The notes under the pieces: generated by a model
The model's database searches: none
What the model was told of the DNA's origin: nothing
The model's input: the letters and a program-made list of their open reading frames with translations, nothing else
DNA from: Gemmatimonadota bacterium
Lineage (GTDB): Bacteria > Gemmatimonadota > Gemmatimonadetes > Gemmatimonadales > GWC2-71-9
Assembly: GCA_029862925.1 (NCBI GenBank)
Contig: JAOTWJ010000014.1
Location: forward strand, 1 to 40,213
Reading direction: 5' to 3'
DNA length: 40,213 nt
Program-made: the position numbers and the translations under genes
Part shown: positions 23,765 to 31,096 of the stretch, in pieces
Layout: each line of letters opens with the position of its first letter
Numbering within the stretch: the stretch's first letter is position 1

Positions 23765-24858
23765 CCAGCCTCGCGCTCCCGCTCGTCGATACGGAGCGCC
23801 TTCGCCGCCACGTCGCGGCTCTCGCGGAGAATCGGCCCGGGGTCTACCGCATGCTGGATGCGGCCGGGCGCGTCGTGTACGTCGGCAAGGCCAAGCGGGT
23901 GCGGACTCGGCTGCTGTCGTATTTCCGCGCCGCGTACCCGGAGGACAAGGCCGCCCGGATCGTCGAAGCCGCCGCGCGGATCGAGTGGGACTACGCGCCC
24001 TCGGAGTTCGCGGCGGGGCTCGCCGAACTGCGCCAGATCCGGCGCCATCGCCCGGCGTTCAACATCCGCATGAACCGTCCGGGCCGCACGGCGTTCATCA
24101 AGGTGTCCGACGGTCCGGCGCCCAAGCTGCAGGTCGGCCGCACGCCGATCGACGGCGCGGTCCGCCACTACGGCCCCTACCGGGCCGGGTTGCGTTTGCG
24201 AGAGGGCGTGCGCGTACTGTCGCTCGAGTTGGGGCTGCGGGACTGCGCGCTCAGTCTGCCCATGGTGTACGCCGAGCAGGGCGACCTGTTTGGCGCGGGC
24301 CGCCAGGCGGCCTGCCTGCGCTATGAGCTGGGCACCTGCCTCGGCCCGTGCGCCGGTTTCGTGACTCGGAGCGACTATCTCGCCCGCGTGGACGCGGCGA
24401 TCGCGTTCCTCGAAGGACGCACCATCGCACCGCTCGACCGGATCGTCACGGCCATGACGCGGGCCAGCGAAGCGGACGCCTTCGAGACGGCGGCCCGGTG
24501 GCGCGACCGGTTCGAGGCGCTCGAATGGCTGTTTGCGGCGGGGAACCGAATGCGGGCCGCGATCGAGGCCCTGAGCTTCGTGTACATCGACCCCGGGGTG
24601 TACGGCGACGATCGCGCGTATGTCATCCGGCGGGCGACGGTGCGCGCCTCCGCGCCCGCGCCGCGGACCCCCATCGAGCGGGAGGCGTTCCGCGGACTCG
24701 TCCGGGAACATGCGGCCCCGGAGCCGGTCGAGGGCCCGCTGCCGACGGACGCGATCGACGAGACCGTGCTCCTGCTGAGCTGGTTTCGGCGTCACCCCGC
24801 GGCGCTGCGGCGCGCCGTTCCGCTGGAGACCTGGCTGGCGCGCGCCGGAGCCGCCTAG
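23761..24858 (+). CDS. Short UvrC-like GIY-YIG nuclease lacking the C-terminal domains
   Basis: A 365-aa homologue of the N-terminal half of UvrC. The GIY-YIG domain (about 23-105) has RPGVYRML, VVYVGKAKRVRTRL, acidic Glu82 and NIRMNRP. Cysteines 162, 185, 193 and 197, in ACLRYELGTCLGPCAGF, match the iron-sulfur region of UvrC. A UVR-like helix lies at about 238-257. A remnant of the next region (FVYIDPGVYGDD) follows, but the RNase H-like nuclease and helix-hairpin-helix domains are absent. It should therefore cut only on the 3' side, as E. coli Cho does. The natural stop and normal operon context argue against a broken gene. GTG 23761 overlaps the zincin stop as GTGA. Confidence 0.85.
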   Translation: MTSLALPLVDTERLRRHVAALAENRPGVYRMLDAAGRVVYVGKAKRVRTRLLSYFRAAYPEDKAARIVEAAARIEWDYAPSEFAAGLAELRQIRRHRPAFNIRMNRPGRTAFIKVSDGPAPKLQVGRTPIDGAVRHYGPYRAGLRLREGVRVLSLELGLRDCALSLPMVYAEQGDLFGAGRQAACLRYELGTCLGPCAGFVTRSDYLARVDAAIAFLEGRTIAPLDRIVTAMTRASEADAFETAARWRDRFEALEWLFAAGNRMRAAIEALSFVYIDPGVYGDDRAYVIRRATVRASAPAPRTPIEREAFRGLVREHAAPEPVEGPLPTDAIDETVLLLSWFRRHPAALRRAVPLETWLARAGAA

Positions 24859-24866
24859 GCCCCGTG

Positions 24867-25844
24867 ATGCTCGCGCCCACCCTGCTGCTCGTCGCCGGCC
24901 TCGTCGTCCTCACGATCGCCGGGCATCTCCTTGTCGAGGGGGCGGTGCGGGTCGCGCTGCTCGCCCGGGTCACCGCCACGGTCGTCGGTCTCACCGTGGT
25001 CGCCATGGGGACGAGCCTGCCGGAACTGGCCGTGAGCGTCGGCGCGGCGCTCGAGCACGCCACCGACATCGCCTACGGCAACGTCATCGGGTCCAACATC
25101 TTCAACATCGCCGTGATTCTCGCGGTCGCCGCGCTGGTACACACCATCCCCGTTCCCGGCCAGACCATTCGGCTCGAGTATCCGTTCATGGTGGTCGCCT
25201 CATTCGTGGTGCTGCTCCTGGCGCGCGACGGGGTGGTGGACCGCCTCGAGGGTGTCTTCCTGGTGGTGGCACTCGTGAGCTTCGTGGCCTACGTGGTGCG
25301 GCTCGCCCGGCAGGCGACGGCTCCGGACGACACGCGCGAGCTCGCCGAGCGACTGGAGCGCACGGTGGCGCGCGCCGGCGGGCGCGCCCGGGCGTGGCGC
25401 ATCAGCGCCGTGATGGTGGCGCTCGGGATCGTCGGTCTGGGGGCGGGGGCCGAGATGATGGTGCGCGGCGCCGTCACGATCGCGGAGGCCTGGGGCATCT
25501 CGCAACGCGTCATCGGTCTCACGATCGTCGCGATGGGCACGAGTCTGCCGGAGCTGGCCACCTGCGTGGTCGCCGCCGCCCGCAAGGAACCCGACATCCT
25601 GCTCGGCAACCTGGTCGGGTCCAACATCTTCAACGTGCTGGGCATCCTCGGCATCGCCAGTCTGATCACGGATGTGCGCGTCCACCCCGCCGCCATCGCC
25701 GTCGACAACTGGGTCATGCTCGGCTTCGCGGTGGTACTGTTCCCGCCGATGGCGTGGGGGCGCAGCGTGACGTGGCGGAACGGGCTCTTCCTGCTGACCG
25801 GGTTCGTCGCGTACGTCACCTACCTGGCCGTGACGACCCTCTAA
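24867..25844 (+). CDS. CaCA-family cation antiporter (YrbG-like Na+/Ca2+ exchanger)
   Basis: A 325-aa inner-membrane protein with about ten membrane helices in two homologous halves. Each half carries the alpha-repeat signature: GTSLPELAVS with GNVIGSNIFNI in the first, and GTSLPELATC with GNLVGSNIFNV in the second. The charged loop (about residues 145-180) between halves is cytosolic. It is predicted to exchange Na+ or K+ for Ca2+. ATG 24867 and an in-frame GTG at 24864 are both possible starts. It follows the UvrC-like gene by 8 bases and is the last gene of this operon. Confidence 0.93.
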   Translation: MLAPTLLLVAGLVVLTIAGHLLVEGAVRVALLARVTATVVGLTVVAMGTSLPELAVSVGAALEHATDIAYGNVIGSNIFNIAVILAVAALVHTIPVPGQTIRLEYPFMVVASFVVLLLARDGVVDRLEGVFLVVALVSFVAYVVRLARQATAPDDTRELAERLERTVARAGGRARAWRISAVMVALGIVGLGAGAEMMVRGAVTIAEAWGISQRVIGLTIVAMGTSLPELATCVVAAARKEPDILLGNLVGSNIFNVLGILGIASLITDVRVHPAAIAVDNWVMLGFAVVLFPPMAWGRSVTWRNGLFLLTGFVAYVTYLAVTTL

Positions 25845-25914
25845 GGGAGCTCCGCACACGTCGGCAGCGGTGCCTCCCGGAGGACGCGTCAGTGCCGGGC
25901 CACGGGACGGCCTT

Positions 25915-25930
25915 CGCCCCGGTTGGGGCG
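25915..25930. terminator. Small perfect hairpin between convergent genes
   Basis: CGCCCC (25915-25920), loop GGTT and GGGGCG (25925-25930) form a 6-bp stem between the CaCA and YfcE genes, which converge here. No T-run follows on either strand, so it is a weak bidirectional terminator candidate. The rest of the 89-base gap shows nothing clear. Confidence 0.35.
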
Positions 25931-25933
25931 CGG

Positions 25934-26416
25934 TCAGTCGTCGGCGAGCGGCACGAGCCGCGCCCGGGGGGGAATCCCCGGTTCCAGCTCCATGATCCCG
26001 ACCGAGGGCAGCACCTCGAAGCGGCGCGGGCCGGCCGCGCCGGGGTTCATGACGGTCACCGTCTTGGCCACCAGCTCGAGCCGCGCCGTGTGGGTGTGCC
26101 CGTACACGATGATGTCGGCGTCCGGGAACTCCCGGTGCAGCGCCTCGGGGGTCGGCGAGCCAAGCTGGTCTCCGTGGGTGACCGTCACGTAGAGCCCGTC
26201 CAACTCGATCTGCGCGACCCGGGGACAGCGCATCCGGAGTTCGAGTCCGTCGGTGTTGCCGTACACGGCCGTCACGGGCGCCAGCTGCGCCAGCCGATCG
26301 AGCAGGGCCGGCGACCCGATGTCGCCGGCATGGAGGATGTGATCGACCGCGGCGAACACGTCGAGCACGCCGTCGCGCAGCAGCCCATGCGTGTCCGCGA
26401 TCACGCCCAGCCGCAT
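25934..26416 (-). CDS. YfcE/MJ0936-family metallophosphoesterase
   Basis: A 160-aa cytosolic calcineurin-like phosphoesterase with the full metal set: DTH at 8-10, GDIG from 31, GNTD at 53-56, HGD at 81-83 and GHTH at 106-109. Members hydrolyse phosphodiesters and have uncertain natural substrates. The ATG at 26416 overlaps the stop of a 55-codon open frame (TGATG), and a menG gene precedes that on the same strand. No signal peptide is present, unlike the second phosphoesterase at 33305. Confidence 0.93.
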   Translation of the reverse strand: MRLGVIADTHGLLRDGVLDVFAAVDHILHAGDIGSPALLDRLAQLAPVTAVYGNTDGLELRMRCPRVAQIELDGLYVTVTHGDQLGSPTPEALHREFPDADIIVYGHTHTARLELVAKTVTVMNPGAAGPRRFEVLPSVGIMELEPGIPPRARLVPLADD

Positions 26417-26583
26417 CAGCGGCCCCGGCGGTTGGGCGTGGGGGAGCGCACGGGATGCCGCGGGGGTGGCGGTGGGGCATCGCGGGGTCGGCGCGCCGGT
26501 GCCTCGCGCGGCGGCCGGGCCGGGTGCCCGGGCGCGCGGCCCGGAGCCTCGCGCCCCGGGGGCCGACGACGCGGGCGACTCAC
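26416..26583 (-). CDS. Possible 55-aa Pro/Arg-rich small protein between menG and the YfcE gene
   Basis: GTG 26583 overlaps the menG stop as GTGA, and the TGA at 26418-26416 overlaps the YfcE start as TGATG. The frame therefore fills the whole gap exactly. The product would have about 16 Arg and 20 Pro, including a run of five prolines, with little else, so it would be disordered and very basic. High GC makes long Pro/Arg frames common by chance, so coding is unproven; it may simply be a GC-rich spacer. Its two-ended fit is what makes it worth listing. Confidence 0.35.
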   Translation of the reverse strand: MSRPRRRPPGREAPGRAPGHPARPPREAPARRPRDAPPPPPRHPVRSPTPNRRGR

Positions 26584-27308
26584 GCCGCCGCGCCCCAGTG
26601 CAGGGCCACGATCCCGAGCGTCAGGCGTTCCCACGCCACGCCCGCGAACCCTGCGGCCGTCATGCGCGCGCCGAGCGCGTCGGGCGTCGGGAACTCCAGG
26701 ACGGAATCTGGCAGATAGGTGTAGGCGTTCGTATGTTTGGACACCGTGCGACCGACGAACGGCAGCACGCGTCGGAAGTACGTCAGGTAGGCCGCCCGTA
26801 CGAGCCGTGTGTTCGGCAGGGTGAACTCCAGTACGACCAGCCGGGCGCCCGGGCGCAGCACCCGACGCAGCTCGCGGAACCCGGCGTCCACGTCCACGAG
26901 GTTGCGGATCCCAAACCCGACGATCGCTCCGTCGAACACCGCCTCGCCGAACGGCAACCGGAGCGCGTCGGCCCCGACGGGGCGGAGCGCCGCTGCTTTG
27001 CGCCGGCCGAGCCGCAGCATGGGGACGACGAAGTCGGCCCCGACCACATGTCCGCGAAACCCGTCGCGGCAGGCCAGCTCCGCCGCCAGATCGAGCGTTC
27101 CGGCGCACGAGTCGAGAAATCGCCCGTCCGGGGCGCGCTCCCACGCGAGCCTGCCGACGGCCCGCCGCCGCCAACCGCGATCGATATTGAGGCTCAGCAG
27201 GTGATTGAGCAGGTCGTAGCGCGGCGCGATGGCCGTGAACATGTCCCGCACGTACGACCGCTTCGCGTCGCCGGAGAGCACGGGCGTGTCCAGCGGCGCC
27301 TCTGGCAT
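26580..27308 (-). CDS. menG: Demethylmenaquinone methyltransferase (UbiE/MenG)
   Basis: A 242-aa SAM-dependent methyltransferase for the last step of menaquinone (or ubiquinone) synthesis, peripheral to the inner membrane. It has MFTAIAPRYDLLNHLLSLNID, the SAM motif around LDSCAGTLDLA (65-75), DALRLPF, FDGAIVGFGIRNLVD and the diagnostic YTYLPDSVLEFP. In motif I the usual GTG is GTL, with Leu replacing the second glycine. This is odd for a SAM-binding loop, though the rest is typical. It is divergent from the sigma factor gene and first in a menG/small ORF/yfcE unit. Confidence 0.94.
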   Translation of the reverse strand: MPEAPLDTPVLSGDAKRSYVRDMFTAIAPRYDLLNHLLSLNIDRGWRRRAVGRLAWERAPDGRFLDSCAGTLDLAAELACRDGFRGHVVGADFVVPMLRLGRRKAAALRPVGADALRLPFGEAVFDGAIVGFGIRNLVDVDAGFRELRRVLRPGARLVVLEFTLPNTRLVRAAYLTYFRRVLPFVGRTVSKHTNAYTYLPDSVLEFPTPDALGARMTAAGFAGVAWERLTLGIVALHWGAAA

Positions 27309-27314
27309 AGGCGC

Positions 27315-27342
27315 GAAACATACGGACCCGCGTGAACGCGTC
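27315..27342 (+). promoter_or_regulatory. Possible autoregulatory ECF promoter before the sigma gene
   Basis: GAAAC (27315-27319) and CGTC (27339-27342) are 19 bases apart in the menG/sigma divergent gap, about 50 bases before GTG 27394. The spacing is a little long for a typical ECF site. Autoregulation by the sigma factor would be usual for the family. Confidence 0.25.
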
Positions 27343-27393
27343 GCAAGCGGAATCGCGCGACCGGATCTCGCCGCCGCCCCGGGGACCCGCCGC

Positions 27394-27996
27394 GTGACCG
27401 GCTCCTGGGATCTCGGGCGCGCGTCCGACCGCCAGGTCGTGGCGTGGGCCCAGGAAGGCGAGGAAGCCGCGTTCCACGAGCTGGTCCGACGCTACCAGCG
27501 CCCGGTCTTCTCCCTCGTCTACCGCATGGTGCGCGACCGGGAACTCGCCGAGGACTTGGCGCAGGAGACGTTCATCAAGGTGATGAACGCGATCGATACG
27601 TACCGCCCCGAGCACAAGTTCTCGTCGTGGGTCTTCAAGATCGCGAACAACGCCGCCATCGATCACCTTCGCCGCAAGGAGCTCGACGCCCTCTCCCTCG
27701 ACGGAGCGCCGGACGCCGTCACGTCGGAGCGGCGCGAGGCCACCGCCCTGCAGGTCAGCGACCGGTCCGAGTCGCCGCTCGATGAGCTCGAGGCGCGGGA
27801 ACTTGGCTCGCAGATCGAGCAGGCGATTGCCCGGCTGCGGCCGGAATACCGGGCCTGCATCATGCTGCGGCACGTCGAGGGCCGGGCGTACGAAGAGATC
27901 GCCACCGTTCTGGGCCTGCCCCTTGGAACCGTCAAGACCTACATCCATCGCGCGCGGGGCGAGCTGCGCGAGTACCTGGGACCGTTGCGGGAATGA
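27394..27996 (+). CDS. ECF RNA polymerase sigma factor (sigma-E-like)
   Basis: A 200-aa sigma-70 family factor with only regions 2 and 4. Region 2 carries DRELAEDLAQETFIKVMNA and a -10-reading segment FSSWVFKIANNAAIDHLRR; region 4 carries a helix-turn-helix YEEIATVLGLPLGTVKTYIHR. A Ser/Glu/Arg-rich linker joins them. GTG 27394 is chosen because it begins just before the conserved SDRQVVAWAQEG region. The longer start at ATG 27229 would run antisense through menG's 5' end. It heads an operon with a membrane protein in the anti-sigma position. Confidence 0.94.
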   Translation: MTGSWDLGRASDRQVVAWAQEGEEAAFHELVRRYQRPVFSLVYRMVRDRELAEDLAQETFIKVMNAIDTYRPEHKFSSWVFKIANNAAIDHLRRKELDALSLDGAPDAVTSERREATALQVSDRSESPLDELEARELGSQIEQAIARLRPEYRACIMLRHVEGRAYEEIATVLGLPLGTVKTYIHRARGELREYLGPLRE

Positions 27997-28047
27997 ACGC
28001 CTCGTCCTCTGAAACCTCGACTTCCCGTATCCGTAGGGTGGGCAGAC

Positions 28048-28557
28048 ATGAACGACGACTCGAATCTCCCGGTGCACGAGGGCCCAGACCCCGCACTCGA
28101 CCGTTGGTTGGACGGCCTGGGCCGTTTCAGCCCGCGACAGGGGTTTGCCGATCGCGTCGTGGCGCAGGTCCGCGTCCCCCTGCCCCGCTGGCTGCGCGGG
28201 CTGCGCAACTGGGGCCGCGGGTTGGTGACCGGCGTCACCGGTTGGACGCTCCTTGCCGTTGCCTCCCTCGCGACGGCCGCGACGTGGGGATCCATGCTGG
28301 CGGTCGGGATGCGGTACGACACCGTCGTCCGCGAAGGGGTCTCCATCTCCTGGGCGGAGGCAAGCGCGATGGTTCGGGCGGCGGCAACGGACACCTTCGT
28401 CGTGCCGGCGGGCGAGGTTCTCGTCGCGGGCGAGCGGTGGCTCGCCGCCACGGGCCTCCCCGTCCGGGGGCTGCTGATCGCGTACGGCATCACGATCATG
28501 GTGAGCGCGATCGTTCTCTGGTGGTTGATGGCTGAACCTGCACGGACAAGGGTCTGA
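28048..28557 (+). CDS. Membrane protein in the anti-sigma position
   Basis: A 169-aa protein with a short cytosolic N-terminus containing RFSPRQGFADRVVAQV (about 27-42), a pattern like the sigma-binding region of many ECF anti-sigma proteins. It has one membrane helix at about 60-85 and a second at about 141-161. The segment between them (about 90-138) would be periplasmic. No HxxxCxxC zinc motif is present. The position right after the sigma gene suggests an anti-sigma or sensor role; this is inference. An overlapping ATGA at 27993 opens a different frame that looks like a shadow. Confidence 0.72.
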   Translation: MNDDSNLPVHEGPDPALDRWLDGLGRFSPRQGFADRVVAQVRVPLPRWLRGLRNWGRGLVTGVTGWTLLAVASLATAATWGSMLAVGMRYDTVVREGVSISWAEASAMVRAAATDTFVVPAGEVLVAGERWLAATGLPVRGLLIAYGITIMVSAIVLWWLMAEPARTRV

Positions 28558-28560
28558 CTG

Positions 28561-29814
28561 ATGCGGCACGGCAATCTCCTGGCCCTGACGGGCCTCCTAT
28601 TCGCGGCAGGCCTGCCGGCGCAGGCGACGGCGCAAGCCACGGCCGGCCCCCATGTGGTGAGCTACTCGGTCACCACGTCCTCCCGCGAGAGCGGCGCCCG
28701 GTTCGAGTGGTCGGACGGGCGTGCCCTCGAGATCCGGTTGCGCGGGGGCGACATCCTGGTGGACGGTGCCCGCGTCGGCGGGTACGCGCGAGGTGGGGCG
28801 CTCGAGACCGAGTGGCGCGCCCTGCTGGCCTGGACCGGCAGCCTCACCACCGACGAGGCGGTCGCGGCCGTGCGCGGGTGGGCCCCGGCGGGCGTGACCG
28901 GGCAAGAGGCGCAGGGGCTCGAGGCGGTGCGCGCACGATTCGACGCCCTGCGGGCCGGGCAGACCGTGGCCGTGGCGCCACCGGCGTCACGGCCGCGGCC
29001 GGAGATCGCGGAAGCGGTGGCGGCGGCGGAACAGGCCGCCGCCGAGGCCCGGGTGCACGTCCACGAGTTGCGCGACCAGATCCGCAACAGCGTGCGGGTG
29101 AACGTCGGGACTGGCCTGCAGGAGGGCTTCCCGCCGTCCCAGCCGCGGTTCACGACGCCCATCGAAGCAGCCTTCCACGGGATCATGGGTCTGCTGGGCG
29201 CGTTCGTGGCCCTGAGCGCCATCGGATTCGGCATCAGCTTCTTTGGCAGCCGTCAGCTCGACGTCGTTGCCAGCACCGTCTCGGCTTCGTTCGCCCGGTC
29301 GTTCTTCGTCGGCCTGTTCGCCCAGCCGCTGCTGCTCCCGGCGTTCGGGGCCACGATCGCCGCCTTCGTCCTCACGGTGGTCGGCATTCTCCTCGTCCCC
29401 GTGGCGATTGTCGCCTTCGTGGCCACGCTCATCGCCGCCGTGCTCGGTGGCTATCTCGCCGTGGCGCGGGTGGCCGGCTCGGCCTGGATGAAACGCCGGC
29501 ACGGCGACCATGGGATCGAGGGATTCGGCGTGCTCCGGTCGGTGGCCTACGGCCTCGCCGTCCTGCTCGCCGTCTGGCTCCCCGCCGCGGTGCTCGGATG
29601 GGTGCCGGTGGCCGGGACCGTCCTCACGTGGACGGCCGCGGGGGTGACCTGGGCACTGGCTACCACCGGTTTTGGCGCCGCCATCCTGACGCGGGGCGGC
29701 ATGCGGACGACCTTCGGCCACCGGTTCGCACCGCCAGAACTGCCACCGGCCTCACTCTACGAGCGGTCCGGTCCCGAGATCTCGACGGCAGAGTGGATGG
29801 GACACCAGCGATGA
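28561..29814 (+). CDS. Exported membrane protein of unknown function with coiled segment
   Basis: A 417-aa protein. Residues 1-25 are a signal peptide ending QATAQA. The periplasmic part (about 28-200) includes a beta-rich section (SDGRALEIRLRGGDILVDG) and an Ala/Glu-rich coiled helix around 148-175. Four or five membrane helices follow (about 207-228, 248-275, 277-303, 325-347 and 350-378). I do not recognise the family. It lies 3 bases after the putative anti-sigma gene and overlaps the next gene as ATGA, so it belongs to the ECF regulon operon. An envelope sensing or maintenance role is plausible. Confidence 0.7.
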   Translation: MRHGNLLALTGLLFAAGLPAQATAQATAGPHVVSYSVTTSSRESGARFEWSDGRALEIRLRGGDILVDGARVGGYARGGALETEWRALLAWTGSLTTDEAVAAVRGWAPAGVTGQEAQGLEAVRARFDALRAGQTVAVAPPASRPRPEIAEAVAAAEQAAAEARVHVHELRDQIRNSVRVNVGTGLQEGFPPSQPRFTTPIEAAFHGIMGLLGAFVALSAIGFGISFFGSRQLDVVASTVSASFARSFFVGLFAQPLLLPAFGATIAAFVLTVVGILLVPVAIVAFVATLIAAVLGGYLAVARVAGSAWMKRRHGDHGIEGFGVLRSVAYGLAVLLAVWLPAAVLGWVPVAGTVLTWTAAGVTWALATTGFGAAILTRGGMRTTFGHRFAPPELPPASLYERSGPEISTAEWMGHQR

Positions 29815-30665
29815 CCCTCCGGCCGCTGGGAACGGGCGTCCTGACCGCCCTGCTGGCACTCCCGGCGGCCGCGGGCGCGCAGGAATACCGCACCGTGCGC
29901 CAGTCGCGCCGGCTCGATACGTCGGCGCCCGTCACCGTGACCGTCGAGTTCGCCGTGGGCCGGTTCCAGGTGGGCCCCGCCAGCGACGGCCGGCTCTACC
30001 ACGTCGACCTCACGTATGTCGAGGATCTCTTCGATCCCTCCATCGACTACGATGCGGCCGACCGCGCGCTCGCCATTCGGGTCTCCGAGACCCGGGGCAA
30101 CGTCAAGCCCCGGGACCTCAAGAACCCACGGCAGGAACTGACGCTCCAGCTCAACCCGAACGTTCCGCTCGACCTGAACCTCCAGTTCGGTGCGGTGAAG
30201 GCGGAGCTCGCCCTGGGCGGTCTCGCGCTGCGGCAGGCGCGCGTGGAAACCGGGGCGAGCGAGACCGTGCTCTCGTTCGACCGCCCCAACGCCATCGTCT
30301 GCGACGAGTTGCGCCTCGCGGTCGGTGCCGCCAAGCTCACGACCCGCGCGCTGGGAAACAGCCGCTGCCGTGCCGTGCGGTTCGAGGGCGCTGCCGGTCA
30401 GGTCGAGCTCGACCTCTCCGGTGCCTGGCCCGAGGGCGAGGTCAGCGTCGACGTCGCGGTCGCGTTCGGCGAGGTCCGGCTGCGCGTCCCGCCGGGAATT
30501 GGCGTCCGACTGCACACCGAGCGGATTCTGGCCCGCGTGGATCGCGCCGACCTGGTCAAACAGGGCTCCGCCTACTTCTCGGCCGACTACGAACGCGCCG
30601 CCACCAAGCTCGACATCGACGTGAGCACCGCCGTGGGGAACGTGGTGTTCGAGTGGGCTCGCTGA
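29811..30665 (+). CDS. Secreted LiaF-C/adhesin-like beta-solenoid protein
   Basis: A 284-aa secreted protein with a signal peptide to about residue 23 (AAGAQ). The mature chain is a series of short beta strands with repeated patterns such as PLDLNLQFGAVKAELALGGL and VSVDVAVAFGEVRLRVPPGIGV. These recall LiaF C-terminal or DUF4097-type adhesin folds, in which strands follow a VxxxxGxVxL rhythm. It is probably periplasmic or surface-exposed. ATG 29811 overlaps the upstream stop, and a strong terminator follows 28 bases later, so it ends the ECF operon. The family assignment is by strand pattern, not a firm motif. Confidence 0.68.
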   Translation: MTLRPLGTGVLTALLALPAAAGAQEYRTVRQSRRLDTSAPVTVTVEFAVGRFQVGPASDGRLYHVDLTYVEDLFDPSIDYDAADRALAIRVSETRGNVKPRDLKNPRQELTLQLNPNVPLDLNLQFGAVKAELALGGLALRQARVETGASETVLSFDRPNAIVCDELRLAVGAAKLTTRALGNSRCRAVRFEGAAGQVELDLSGAWPEGEVSVDVAVAFGEVRLRVPPGIGVRLHTERILARVDRADLVKQGSAYFSADYERAATKLDIDVSTAVGNVVFEWAR

Positions 30666-30692
30666 CCCCCTGATCCGCCACGTCGCGCCCCG

Positions 30693-30725
30693 ACGGCCCG
30701 CCGCACCCGGCGGGCCGTCTTGCGT
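30693..30725 (+). terminator. Strong intrinsic terminator after the ECF operon
   Basis: A perfect 11-bp stem, ACGGCCCGCCG (30693-30703) with CGGCGGGCCGT (30708-30718), closes a CACC loop, and CTTGCGT follows. The T-run is short, but the stem is the strongest in the window and sits between two same-strand transcription units. Confidence 0.75.
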
Positions 30726-30757
30726 CAGGGGGGCGCCGGGCCGCAACGTCACGCTCC

Positions 30758-31096
30758 ATGGCGGCCCCCACCCCCCCGTTCGCCCGCTTTCACATGCCGC
30801 GTCCCGTCCGGCGCATGCTGCTCGTGCGATCCGCCGTGCTCTGGGTCGCGGCGCACGTGGTGGCCGCGGCCGGCGCTGTGGTCGGCGGTCCCGTGCGCCA
30901 GCCGGGCGTGCTCGCGCCCTCCGCCGCACTGCTCACCGTGGTGCTGGTGAGCGCGCTGATCGCGCTGGACGTCCGGCGGCGTGGTGAGCACGTGCTGTTG
31001 GGGAATCTGGGGATCGGCACGAGCGCCGTCGTGACGACCGCCGCGCTGGTCCCCGCCGCCGCGGAGTTGATCATCTCGGTCGTGGCGGCGCTGTGA
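30758..31096 (+). CDS. Small three-helix membrane protein next to an ABC ATPase
   Basis: A 112-aa protein with predicted membrane helices at about 20-43, 52-72 and 86-110 and a basic RRR turn at 73-75. No family is recognised. A later ATG (30794) would give a shorter form that keeps all helices. It overlaps the ABC ATPase start as GTGA, so it may be a membrane partner, though it is much smaller than a normal permease. Confidence 0.6.
   Translation: MAAPTPPFARFHMPRPVRRMLLVRSAVLWVAAHVVAAAGAVVGGPVRQPGVLAPSAALLTVVLVSALIALDVRRRGEHVLLGNLGIGTSAVVTTAALVPAAAELIISVVAAL

Noticed and set aside
23761-24858. Short UvrC as a pseudogene
   Set aside because: It keeps the GIY-YIG residues, iron-sulfur cysteines and UVR helix, has a clean stop and is coupled to its neighbour, so a functional Cho-like protein is more likely.
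27993-28535. Frame opening with ATGA at the sigma stop
   Set aside because: Although the overlap is typical, its translation is Arg/Gly-rich with no membrane helix, while the 28048 frame gives two helices and an anti-sigma-like N-terminus.
26584-28569. Long minus frame running through menG, the sigma gene and its neighbour
   Set aside because: Its upstream part is antisense to well-supported genes and Arg/Gly-rich. Only the last 55 codons, in the menG/yfcE gap, are kept as a weak candidate.
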